Source: JL08 sp965363755 (GTDB lineage: Bacteria > Pseudomonadota > Alphaproteobacteria > Rhodobacterales > Rhodobacteraceae). Taken from it: DNA of 23,868 nt. The stretch is from assembly GCA_965363755.1 (NCBI GenBank), contig CBDTVL010000028.1, positions 1-23,868 of the forward strand, read 5' to 3'. Both the position numbers and the translations under genes were made by a program. Under the pieces are notes generated by a model, which saw only the letters and a list, made by a program, of their open reading frames with translations, was not told the origin of the DNA and did not search any database. Of the stretch, positions 8,152 through 16,070 are shown piece after piece; the stretch's first letter is position 1; every line of letters starts with the position of its first letter.

Positions 8152-9676
8152 CGTCAAGGCTGTTGGATTATGCCTGTTTCTGACATTGGGTGGGCTGCAG
8201 GCAGATGCGCAACAACCGCTATCGGCAATTGACTGGCTAAACCAAAACCCGCCCACGCCCGCAGCGATGACGCCAGACGAACCACTGACCACCCTCAGCG
8301 CCGCTCGACCAGAGATTTCGGTTGCTCCCTTGGAACAGAGCGCGACACGATCGGTAGGTCTTGTTCCAAGCAGCGTAACGGGTCTACCCGGGACCCTCTG
8401 GAATGGGTCCAATTCCGATACGCTTGTACGCCTAATCAGAGATTTGCCGGTCGAAGAATTACCCGCAATGCAATCCCTGCTTTACAAATTGCTATTGGCA
8501 GAGGCGGATCAGAACCCGGGTGACAAAGGCGCACAAGCACTGCTTTTGGCGCGCATTGACAAGTTGATTACGCTGGGTGCACTCGAACCAGCGCAGTCGC
8601 TAATCGAGCAGGCCATGCCGGAGCGCTCGGTGGCGTTGTTTTCCCGATGGTTTGACGTAACTTTACTGACGGGGAACGAAGACACTGCCTGTGCGATAAT
8701 GATCCGCGCACCGCATCTTGCCCCGAGTTATAGTGCGCGTGTCTTTTGCGCGGCACGGGCCGGCGACTGGCAAAACGCAGCGCTCATGCTTGATTCCGGT
8801 CACGCGCTTAGCCTGATCCGCAAACCCGAATACGCTTTGCTTGCCCGGTTTCTGGAAATGGACATCTCTGATGAGGCTCTTCCGCTGGTTGACCCCAGCA
8901 AAGTGACACCTTTGATCTTCCGGTTGCGCGAATCCATCGGCGAAGCGCTGCCCGCCGCCTCTCTTCCGCGCACATACGCCAGCGCTGATTTACGTGATGT
9001 TGCCGGATGGAAGGCACAGCTTGAGGCTGCTGAACGGCTCAGCCGCAGCGGTGCACTGCCCGCAAACAGATTGCTTGGGATCTATACGGCACGTGAACCG
9101 GCCGCCTCCGGTGGCATCTGGGATCGAGTGGAGGCAATACAGCGGTTTGACACCGCGCTAAAAAGCCGCAGTCCGGATGCAGTGACCAAAACCTTACCCT
9201 CTGCATGGCACACTATGCAGTCAATAAAACTGGATGTGTCCTTTGCCCAGATTTTCGCAGCTGATCTTAGCGATGTGCCGCTGACAGGATCTTCGACCAG
9301 TACTGCCTATGAAATCGCGCTTTTGTCGCCGGACTACGAGACGGCGGCCCAACACTACCCGGCTCAGACACCGCGCCTGTCTTTTCTGACCGGATTGGCT
9401 AAAGGTGACGTCTCGGGGCTTGTGGCACCTGATCCCATCGCTGCCGCCATTGCCGACGCGTTTGGGTCTGAAAGTCCCCCTAGAGAATTGACTGCACTGG
9501 CGGCCGGGGGCCAACTGGGTGAAGCAATCTTGCGTGCAATGGCGTTGTTTGATCGGGGCGCAAAAGGCGACCTGAATTCTTTGACGCAGTCGCTGGCCGC
9601 CCTTCGTGCATTTGGGCTTGAGGACATCGCACGTCGCGCCAGCCTGCAGTTGCTGCTACGCATACCCGAGACATAG
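8141..9676 (+). CDS. Secreted protein of unknown function, mostly alpha-helical
   Basis: A 511-residue protein with a Sec-type signal peptide: a short charged start (MRTDVK), a hydrophobic core (AVGLCLFLTLGGL) and a likely cleavage after ADA near residue 22, followed by QQPLS. The rest is rich in Ala and Leu, with repeated helical stretches of the sort seen in TPR-like or other alpha-solenoid proteins (for example LYKLLLAEADQNPGDKGA), but no catalytic motif is visible. It starts inside the 49-residue membrane-protein gene and ends one base before the xerD start, so all three are probably one transcript. From memory, genes of this kind sit beside aroK and xerD in other Rhodobacteraceae. Function is unknown; a periplasmic scaffold is only a guess. 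Confidence 0.85.
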   Translation: MRTDVKAVGLCLFLTLGGLQADAQQPLSAIDWLNQNPPTPAAMTPDEPLTTLSAARPEISVAPLEQSATRSVGLVPSSVTGLPGTLWNGSNSDTLVRLIRDLPVEELPAMQSLLYKLLLAEADQNPGDKGAQALLLARIDKLITLGALEPAQSLIEQAMPERSVALFSRWFDVTLLTGNEDTACAIMIRAPHLAPSYSARVFCAARAGDWQNAALMLDSGHALSLIRKPEYALLARFLEMDISDEALPLVDPSKVTPLIFRLRESIGEALPAASLPRTYASADLRDVAGWKAQLEAAERLSRSGALPANRLLGIYTAREPAASGGIWDRVEAIQRFDTALKSRSPDAVTKTLPSAWHTMQSIKLDVSFAQIFAADLSDVPLTGSSTSTAYEIALLSPDYETAAQHYPAQTPRLSFLTGLAKGDVSGLVAPDPIAAAIADAFGSESPPRELTALAAGGQLGEAILRAMALFDRGAKGDLNSLTQSLAALRAFGLEDIARRASLQLLLRIPET

Positions 9677-9677
9677 A

Positions 9678-10655
9678 ATGGCGCCGCGCAACGATCATTT
9701 GTGGATCTCCACCTTTCTTGAGGCACAAGCTGCCGAGTTGGGCGCGGCTAACAATACGTTGCTGGCCTATGGTCGTGACCTGAAGGATTTCGCGAATTGG
9801 ACAACGCGCAGCAATACAGGGTTTGCGTCAGCTTCGCGTGATCAAATTGAAGCCTATCTGATTGACTGCGACGCGCAGGGCTTGTCGCGCGCCACCCGCG
9901 CCCGGCGCCTGTCGGCGATCAAACAATTGTATCGCTTTGCCTTTGACGAAGGATGGCGCTCTGACAATCCCGCCATTCAGATCAAAGGACCGGGGCGTGC
10001 CCAGCGCCTTCCAAAAACGCTCGCTGTGCCCGAAGTTGACAAATTGCTTGGCGCCGCCCGAACGGTTGGGCGCAGCGCCGAAGACCGGCTGCGCAACACC
10101 TGCCTGATGGAATTGCTCTATGCCACAGGAATGCGGGTCAGCGAACTGGTTGCCTTGCCTGTCAGCTCAGCGCGCGGAGATCCCCGAATGTTGCTTGTGC
10201 TTGGCAAAGGTGGCAAGGAACGCATGGTGCCACTATCGCCTCCGGCCCGAAAGGCACTGTCAGACTGGCTCATGAGCTGGGATGCACAACAGGATCTTGC
10301 AAAATCAAAGGGCCTGCCCGCATCGCGATACCTGTTTCCATCGCGCGGCAAATCAGGTCACCTGACACGGAACTGGTTTTATATGCTGATAAAGGAACTT
10401 GCGGTCACTGGTGGCGTCAACGCAGACAAGGTAACGCCGCATACTCTGCGCCATGCCTTTGCCACGCATCTGCTTGCCAACGGTGCTGATCTCCGCGTGA
10501 TCCAGACATTGCTGGGTCACGCCGACGTCTCGACAACTGAAATCTACACCCATGTTCTGGACGAAAGGTTGTCTGATCTGGTGCTGGATCATCATCCATT
10601 GGCAAAGGAAAGACTGCGTAAATCAGGTGGCAACACATCTTCGGACGGCCAATAG
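9678..10655 (+). CDS. xerD: Site-specific tyrosine recombinase XerD
   Basis: A 325-residue tyrosine recombinase that, with XerC, resolves chromosome dimers at dif during division. The N-terminal SAM-like core-binding domain spans about residues 8-90 and the catalytic domain about 110-300. All catalytic residues are present: Arg153 (TGMRVSEL), Lys177 (GKGGKERMVPL), His255 and Arg258 (HTLRHAFATHLL), His281 (LLGHADVSTTEIY) and the nucleophile Tyr290 (YTHV). The ATG at 9678, one base after the preceding stop, gives the normal family N-terminus; the open frame extends back to 9606, but those 24 residues are not family-like. XerD rather than XerC is chosen on overall resemblance and from the neighbourhood. 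Its 3' end overlaps the convergent phosphoesterase gene by 64 bases. Confidence 0.92.
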   Translation: MAPRNDHLWISTFLEAQAAELGAANNTLLAYGRDLKDFANWTTRSNTGFASASRDQIEAYLIDCDAQGLSRATRARRLSAIKQLYRFAFDEGWRSDNPAIQIKGPGRAQRLPKTLAVPEVDKLLGAARTVGRSAEDRLRNTCLMELLYATGMRVSELVALPVSSARGDPRMLLVLGKGGKERMVPLSPPARKALSDWLMSWDAQQDLAKSKGLPASRYLFPSRGKSGHLTRNWFYMLIKELAVTGGVNADKVTPHTLRHAFATHLLANGADLRVIQTLLGHADVSTTEIYTHVLDERLSDLVLDHHPLAKERLRKSGGNTSSDGQ

Positions 10656-11410
10656 CCCGTTACCAACGCCTGTTCGTAGCCCTGAACCAACCCGGCTTTT
10701 CGCATGTCAGCAACAGCCCCCTTCACGTCATAGTGCAACTGATGAAATCGCACATCTCCGCCATCCAGAATCGCATATCGGGTCATTTGGCGCCCGTCGT
10801 TGGGTGGGATGCCGATTGCCCCCGCATTGATCCAACGCACCCCCGCAACTTCGCGCTGAAACGGGATGCCCGAGTGTCCGGCAATGACATTCTGGACCGC
10901 GCCGATGGTTTGGGCGATTGCTGCTATCTCCTCTTCAAACATATCATCAGCAGAGGTTGGCCACAAAAATCGGCTGATATCGGTGATCCCGCCATGGATC
11001 ACGGCATAGCGTTCGCCCTGATGGGCAAAGACAGCTATATCCGGAGAGGTCTCCATCCAGCCTCGGTCCGCGTCGCCCACCTGAGCATTTGCATATGAAA
11101 ACCACCCAGCAGATAACAGGTCACAGGCGGTGCCCACCCCAAACCCACATCCACAATTTGATGCACGTGTCGCCAACTGGCGTTCACAGTTGCCAGCCAC
11201 GACAGTGCATCCCGATGCACGGACCAGATCAATTGTTTTGCGGGGATTGCCGCAATAGGCAACAACATCGCCGGTGCAGATCGTGGCCTCGGGTCGAACG
11301 CCCTGCTGCGCAACCGCCTTGAAAAATGCCTCCGTCGCCTGAGCATTGGAATATGGCCCACCAAACAGGGCCAAAGTTGCGTCCAATACACCCAAATCAG
11401 CGATCTTCAT
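10592..11410 (-). CDS. Metallophosphoesterase-fold protein with altered metal-site motifs
   Basis: This 272-residue protein follows the calcineurin-like phosphoesterase plan, resembling the YfcE/MJ0936 type: motif I region FGGPYSN (16-22), GD at 47-48, GN at 73-74, IHGG (138-141), GHS (178-180) and INAGAIG (194-200). Several usual ligands differ. Motif I lacks the Asp-x-His pair, GNHD reads GNCE, and GHTH reads GHSG. It carries Cys at 45, 53, 68, 75, 86, 88 and 96, four of them in a GNCE...NCGCG...AC run. The start at 11410 (Met22 of the longest frame) has GGGAG about 7 bases upstream. It is divergent from the CNNM/CBS gene and converges on xerD. I recall similar variants in Rhodobacteraceae, so this may be a distinct subfamily. 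Function is unknown; ordinary phosphatase activity should not be assumed. Confidence 0.82.
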   Translation of the reverse strand: MKIADLGVLDATLALFGGPYSNAQATEAFFKAVAQQGVRPEATICTGDVVAYCGNPRKTIDLVRASGCTVVAGNCERQLATRASNCGCGFGVGTACDLLSAGWFSYANAQVGDADRGWMETSPDIAVFAHQGERYAVIHGGITDISRFLWPTSADDMFEEEIAAIAQTIGAVQNVIAGHSGIPFQREVAGVRWINAGAIGIPPNDGRQMTRYAILDGGDVRFHQLHYDVKGAVADMRKAGLVQGYEQALVTGYWPSEDVLPPDLRSLSFANG

Positions 11411-11481
11411 AATTGGCTCCCTTGATTGCAACGCAACACAGCCCCATAACCTGCGTCTTAGGATAAAGGACAAAGACCGAA

Positions 11482-12786
11482 ATGGACACTGCCCCCGCCT
11501 TGCTCGATAGCGCGTTCTGGATCACAATTTGTGTGATCTTGTTCCTTCTCGTGCTCTCAGGCTTCTTTTCCGGGTCAGAGACCGCGCTCACCGCCGCGTC
11601 GCGCGGAAAATTGCGCGCTCAGGCCGGCAAAGGCAACAAAGGGGCGCAACATGCCCTTGAAATCACCGAAGACAACGAGCGGCTGATCGGTTCGGTATTG
11701 CTGGGCAATAACCTAGTAAACATCCTGGCCGCGTCCCTGGCCACCGTCATCTTCACCCGTGCATTCGGGGAAAGCGGTGTCGCGCTGGCGACCCTGGTGA
11801 TGACGCTTTTGGTTTTGATCTTCGCCGAAGTATTGCCCAAAACTTATGCGATCACCAATGCGGAACGAGCCGCAGCCCTGGTTTCGCCGGTGATCCGGAT
11901 CGTGATACTGATCTTTTCACCGGTCGTCAGTGTTGTCAGACTATTAGTTCGGGGCATGTTGCGCCTGTTTGGTGTGCAAATCGACCCGGACAAAAATGTT
12001 CTGGCGGTCAGAGAAGAAATCGCTGGTGCGCTTCAACTCGGCCATTCCGAAGGTGTGGTCGAAAAAGAAGACCGCGACCGCATCCTTGGCGCGCTCGATC
12101 TAGGCGAGCGGGCGGTAGAAGAAATCATGCTCCATCGCTCTGGCATCGAAATGATCAACGCAGCACACGCCCCCGATCAGATCCTTAACCAGTGTCTGGA
12201 AAGCAATCATACCCGATTGCCGGTGTTTGACGGTGATCAGGAAAACATCACTGGTGTCGTTCACGCCAAAGACCTATTGCGCGCAATGCACAAACTGGTC
12301 CGCGGCGAACCCGGGGCTGAAGGGCTCAAGGATTTCAAAATCGATGACGTGAGCAAGCCACCTTATTTTGTGCCCGAGACCACGACACTGGACGACCAGA
12401 TGCGCCAGTTCTTGCGGATGCGAAGCCATTTTGCGCTTGTGGTCGATGAGTATGGTTCGCTTCAAGGGCTGATAACGCTCGAAGATATTCTGGAAGAAAT
12501 TGTCGGTGAAATCACCGATGAATTTGATCCCGACGCAGAACATCCGGTGAGCAAACTCGACAATGACATCATTCAGGTCGACGGGACGATGACAATTCGC
12601 GACCTGAACCGCGCAACAGACTGGTCTCTGCCCGATGACGAAGCCAACACAGTCGCAGGTCTGGTGATTCACGAGGCCCAGATGATCCCGAACGTCGGTC
12701 AGGTCTTTTCATTCCACGGCTTCCGGTTTGAAGTCGCAGCGCGGGATGGCAACCGTATTTCCAAACTGAAAATACGCCAGCTCTGA
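11482..12786 (+). CDS. HlyC/CorC-type CNNM/CBS membrane protein
   Basis: A 434-residue inner-membrane protein of the hemolysin/CorC family, implicated in divalent cation (Mg2+/Co2+) transport or resistance. The N-terminal CNNM (DUF21) domain occupies about residues 1-200: a first hydrophobic helix ending in GFFSGSETALTAASRGKL, the GNNLVNILAAS segment, and further membrane helices. A CBS pair follows at about 210-335 (LPVFDGDQENITGVVHAKDLL, then FALVVDEYGSLQGLITLEDILEEIVGEI, quoted here only as landmarks), and the CorC_HlyC C-terminal domain covers about 345-430. AAAGGA lies 11 bases before the ATG. It is divergent from the phosphoesterase gene across a 71-base gap, and its 3' end is only 16 bases from the convergent DUF2189 gene. 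Despite the 'hemolysin' label in databases, a toxin role is not implied. Confidence 0.93.
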   Translation: MDTAPALLDSAFWITICVILFLLVLSGFFSGSETALTAASRGKLRAQAGKGNKGAQHALEITEDNERLIGSVLLGNNLVNILAASLATVIFTRAFGESGVALATLVMTLLVLIFAEVLPKTYAITNAERAAALVSPVIRIVILIFSPVVSVVRLLVRGMLRLFGVQIDPDKNVLAVREEIAGALQLGHSEGVVEKEDRDRILGALDLGERAVEEIMLHRSGIEMINAAHAPDQILNQCLESNHTRLPVFDGDQENITGVVHAKDLLRAMHKLVRGEPGAEGLKDFKIDDVSKPPYFVPETTTLDDQMRQFLRMRSHFALVVDEYGSLQGLITLEDILEEIVGEITDEFDPDAEHPVSKLDNDIIQVDGTMTIRDLNRATDWSLPDDEANTVAGLVIHEAQMIPNVGQVFSFHGFRFEVAARDGNRISKLKIRQL

Positions 12787-12802
12787 TCTTTTACGTATCG
12801 CG

Positions 12803-13675
12803 TCAGTCTGGTTGATCATGCGCGACCACTGCGCGTCGGTAGAGGTGCCAGGTTGCATGGCCAAGGATGGGGAGAACAAAAATCAACCCTACAAACAGGG
12901 TGGCTATCCCTATGCCCAGCATTGCAACAATAATCACGCCCCACACGGCCACCGGTACCGGGTTCTTCGCAGTGATCTTCACTGACGTGATGACAGCATT
13001 CGGGATGCCAACATGACGGTCAATGAGAAGCGGAAACGAGACTAGGCTGATCGCCAATACAAGTGCCGCAAACACGAACCCAATTGTGATACCAAAGAAC
13101 ATCATTTGCCATCCGGCAGTTGTGGTAAAGACATCCCGGACTAAGGCTGACATCGACACTGGAGTCTCTGGACCAAGTGTCAGATTATAAATCGAGGATG
13201 CTGTGAACATCCAAACGACAAAGATCGCAAAAAGGTAGCCTCCCAGAACGACGATGGGGATAAACGAAGGTGACCCGATAATGCCAAACGCATCACCCCA
13301 ACTGGCTTTCTGACCAAGTTCTCGCCGTCGGCTCATCTCATAGAGACCGATCGCAGCGGCAGGCCCAATCAGTGCAAACCCCGACATCAACGGAAAAAGA
13401 AGCGGCAGTAGTTCGCGATTCACCGCAAACCACGCCAAAAGGACGCCTACTATTGGGTAAACTACGACGATAAACATCACATCCGTGCGCAAGGCCATAA
13501 AATCGTCGACCCCTTTTCGAAGCGCGAGCCCGAGGTCAGAAATCTGCAAATCTCTGATTTCAATTGGGCCCGTTTCCGCACCACCCAGTTCGGCCGCACC
13601 GTCCCCGATATGGCGTGAACTGCGTCCAAACGCATGTGCCATCCAGGAGAGCGGATTGCCTATTGTTTTGACCAT
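12803..13675 (-). CDS. DUF2189-family integral membrane protein
   Basis: A protein of about 290 residues with roughly six hydrophobic segments (for example around FIVVVYPIVGVLLAWFAV, VLGGYLFAIFVVWMF, FGITIGFVFAALVLAISLV and VIIVAMLGIGIATLFVGLI) and a soluble N-terminus containing IRDLQISDLGLALRKGVDDF, which resembles the start of DUF2189 domains. The family has no established function. The start is taken at the ATG at 13675 (MVKTIGNPLSW), which has GGGGA about 11 bases upstream; the frame extends to a TTG at 13693, adding six residues. The gene stands alone, convergent with the CNNM/CBS gene and divergent from the BKACE gene. Confidence 0.85.
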   Translation of the reverse strand: MVKTIGNPLSWMAHAFGRSSRHIGDGAAELGGAETGPIEIRDLQISDLGLALRKGVDDFMALRTDVMFIVVVYPIVGVLLAWFAVNRELLPLLFPLMSGFALIGPAAAIGLYEMSRRRELGQKASWGDAFGIIGSPSFIPIVVLGGYLFAIFVVWMFTASSIYNLTLGPETPVSMSALVRDVFTTTAGWQMMFFGITIGFVFAALVLAISLVSFPLLIDRHVGIPNAVITSVKITAKNPVPVAVWGVIIVAMLGIGIATLFVGLIFVLPILGHATWHLYRRAVVAHDQPD

Positions 13676-13693
13676 GACGTTCTGTATCCCCAA

Positions 13694-13970
13694 AAGGCTT
13701 CGGCGAACTCGGGGCTCAGCACAGTACGACGTGGCCCCAAATGAAAGGCGTTTGCGCAGTGTAACAGAAAATGGGCCATTTGTCGTGCTCAGGGTGCTAA
13801 GTCACGGTGTTTGCATGCTTCACGACCGGATAGAGATCGCATTCAGGGCTTGCACCTGAGGTCCCGGCCCCTGATGATCGCGCCTGTCAGCCCGGCTCGG
13901 TTCAGGTAATGAGAACCTCCATTTTGACCGAATTTGACGCACAAGTATTCTCTTTAAGGACGCTCGGATC
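13694..13970. promoter_or_regulatory. Divergent intergenic region before the BKACE gene
   Basis: This gap between the DUF2189 and BKACE genes has no coding signal. It contains a short inverted repeat, GGTTC (13899-13903) with GAACC (13913-13917), and a promoter-like pair TTGACC (13924-13929) and TATTCT (13946-13951) with 16-base spacing. If that promoter were used, transcription would begin inside the AAGGA ribosome-binding site (13956-13960), giving an almost leaderless message, so it is doubtful. Confidence 0.3.
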
Positions 13971-14798
13971 ATGACCCAACCTTGTATCATCTGTGTTGCA
14001 ATCACAGGATCAGTTGCACGCAAAGCCAACAATCCGGCTGTCCCGACAACCATTGCAGAGCAGGTTGAATCAACCCACGAAGCCTATGATGCAGGGGCCG
14101 CGATTTGCCACGCGCATGTGCGCAACGAAGACGAGAGCCCATCCTCAGATCCCGAGAAGTTCGCCCGCCTTATGGAGGGGGTGCAACAGCACTGTCCCGG
14201 AATGATCATCCAGCTCTCAACCGGCGGCCGGTCGGGTGCAGGCGAAGAGCGCGGTGGGATGCTGTCCTTGCGCCCAGACATGGCATCGCTGTCAGTTGGT
14301 TCGAACAACTTTCCCACTCGTGTTTACGAAAACCCGCCCGATCTGGTTGACTGGCTTGCGTCCGAAATGCGCGAATATGTCGTCAAACCTGAAATTGAGG
14401 CCTTTGATCTGTCCCACATCCATCAGGCCGCCGCGATGAACCGTGACGGGCGGATTCCGGGCAAACTATACGTGCAGTTTGTCATGAACGTGAAAAATGC
14501 AATGCCTGCAGACCGGGATGTATTTGACTATTACATCAAAACCGTCAACCGGCTTGCGCCGGATGCACAGTGGTGTGGCGCTGGGGTGGGACCGGCGCAA
14601 ATCGAGGTGAATGAATGGTGCATTGCGGCGGGGGGGCATACGCGCACCGGGCTTGAGGACAATATGCGCCTTGATCGCAATACGCTGGCGCCTTCTAATG
14701 CAGCGCTGGTACGGCGCGCGGTGGCGTTATGCGAAAAATATGAACGACCCGTCGCCACTTGCGGCGAAGCGCGGGAAATACTGGAACTAAGGCCGTGA
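13971..14798 (+). CDS. BKACE-family beta-keto acid cleavage enzyme (DUF849)
   Basis: A 275-residue TIM-barrel metalloenzyme of the BKACE family, of which 3-keto-5-aminohexanoate cleavage enzyme (Kce) is the founder. Members condense a beta-keto acid with acetyl-CoA and release acetoacetate and a new CoA ester. The predicted zinc ligands are His47 and His49 (CHAHVRNED) and Glu229 in GGHTRTGLEDN (221-231), which also holds the conserved Arg225 and Asp230. EAFDLSHIHQA (143-153) is another family block. AAGGA precedes the ATG by 10 bases. It stands alone on this strand and its last 12 bases overlap the end of the convergent amidohydrolase gene. BKACE substrates vary widely (keto-aminohexanoate, dehydrocarnitine, beta-ketoadipate and others) and no lysine-fermentation genes are nearby, so the substrate is open. 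Confidence 0.92.
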   Translation: MTQPCIICVAITGSVARKANNPAVPTTIAEQVESTHEAYDAGAAICHAHVRNEDESPSSDPEKFARLMEGVQQHCPGMIIQLSTGGRSGAGEERGGMLSLRPDMASLSVGSNNFPTRVYENPPDLVDWLASEMREYVVKPEIEAFDLSHIHQAAAMNRDGRIPGKLYVQFVMNVKNAMPADRDVFDYYIKTVNRLAPDAQWCGAGVGPAQIEVNEWCIAAGGHTRTGLEDNMRLDRNTLAPSNAALVRRAVALCEKYERPVATCGEAREILELRP

Positions 14799-16070
14799 AT
14801 GCGCCGCGTGTCGTCTGCGCATGCTGTCTGGTCTGCCGGGCAGCGAAAGATGCGCGTCGTTCCTGACTTTGGTGGATATCACCTTTCCCGCTGCGATCAC
14901 GCACAACCGGTCCGGCCTAAGCCGCACGGCCTCAATCGGGCTGCCGGCGTCCAGCACAACCAGCGACGCCTTGGCCCCAACCCGCAGCCCGTAATCTGTC
15001 AGCCCCATGATTTTGGCGTTGGCCTCGGTGACCATTTCAAAACACTGGCGCATCTCATCCGGGCTGCTCATCTGCGCGACATGAAGACCCATGAACGCCA
15101 CATCCAGCATGTCTGCCGTTCCCAGCGAGTACCAGGGATCCATCGCACAATCCTGCCCAAAACCGACAGTAATCCCAAGCGCGAGCATCTCTTTCACCCG
15201 CGTCAGCCCCCGGCGTTTGGGAAAGCTGTCATGCCGCCCCTGTAGCATGATATTGATCAGCGGGTTGGGGATGGCGGCCACTTCAGCCTCGGCCATCAAC
15301 GGCAACAACTTTGAAACGTAGTAGTTATCCATCGAATGCATCGACGTCAGATGTGACCCGGCGACACGGCCCTGCAATCCAAGTCTTTGCGTCTCATAGA
15401 TCAACGTCTCGATATGGCGCGACATCGGATCGTCGGACTCATCGCAATGCATATCGACCATGAGACCACGCTGTGCTGCCATCTCACACAAGGTTGTCAC
15501 CGATGCAGCACCGTCGGCCATCGTGCGTTCAAAATGCGGGATACCTCCGACCACATCAACGCCTTTATCCAGAGCGCGAATGGTATTCTGTAAAGCGGTC
15601 GGATCGCGATACAGCCCGTCCTGAGGAAAGGCCACAAGTTGCAGGTCAATGTAATCTGCAACCTGCTTTTTGACTTCCAGCAAGGCCTCGACCCCCATCA
15701 GGCGATCATCGCAGGTGTCGACGTGACTGCGAATGGCCAGCAACCCCATCGAGGCGGCCCAGTCACAATAGGTCAGCGCGCGTTCCACGACCTCGTCCTG
15801 CGTCATCACTTGCTTTAACTCACCCCACAATCCGATGCCTTCCAGCAAAGTCCCCGACTTGTTAATCCGAGGTGTGCCGTAAGAAAGCGTTGCGTCCATG
15901 TGGAAATGCGGATCGACAAAGGGCGGGCTGACGAGATCACCGCTGGCCTCAATGATCTGACCGGCTTCGACGTCGAGCGTGCCGATGGCAGTGATCTTGC
16001 TGCCTTCAATGCCGATATCAGCCACCCGTCCGTCTGGCAGACTGCCGCCTTTCACGATCAGATCAAACAT
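14787..16070 (-). CDS. CodA-like cytosine deaminase-family amidohydrolase
   Basis: This 427-residue amidohydrolase aligns along its length with E. coli cytosine deaminase at a constant offset of six: His55 and His57 (FVDPHFHMD), Gln150 (FPQ), His208 and Glu211 (HCDES), His240 (GSH) and metal-ligand Asp307 correspond to His61, His63, Gln156, His214, Glu217, His246 and Asp313. The block from INIMLQGRHDSFPKRRG to DPWYSLGTADML is also CodA-like. The one key difference is Cys308 where CodA has Asp314. It would hydrolyse an amino group from a pyrimidine-like ring in the cytoplasm. It is the last gene of the BMP transporter operon, its start overlapping the second permease's stop by one base, so it probably acts on the imported compound. 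Cytosine is the default; isocytosine, methylcytosine or another azaheterocycle is possible. Confidence 0.88.
   Translation of the reverse strand: MFDLIVKGGSLPDGRVADIGIEGSKITAIGTLDVEAGQIIEASGDLVSPPFVDPHFHMDATLSYGTPRINKSGTLLEGIGLWGELKQVMTQDEVVERALTYCDWAASMGLLAIRSHVDTCDDRLMGVEALLEVKKQVADYIDLQLVAFPQDGLYRDPTALQNTIRALDKGVDVVGGIPHFERTMADGAASVTTLCEMAAQRGLMVDMHCDESDDPMSRHIETLIYETQRLGLQGRVAGSHLTSMHSMDNYYVSKLLPLMAEAEVAAIPNPLINIMLQGRHDSFPKRRGLTRVKEMLALGITVGFGQDCAMDPWYSLGTADMLDVAFMGLHVAQMSSPDEMRQCFEMVTEANAKIMGLTDYGLRVGAKASLVVLDAGSPIEAVRLRPDRLCVIAAGKVISTKVRNDAHLSLPGRPDSMRRRHAAHSRP

Noticed and set aside
9606..9677. 24-residue N-terminal extension of XerD
   Set aside because: It overlaps the end of the preceding gene and is not family-like; the ATG at 9678 matches the usual XerD start.
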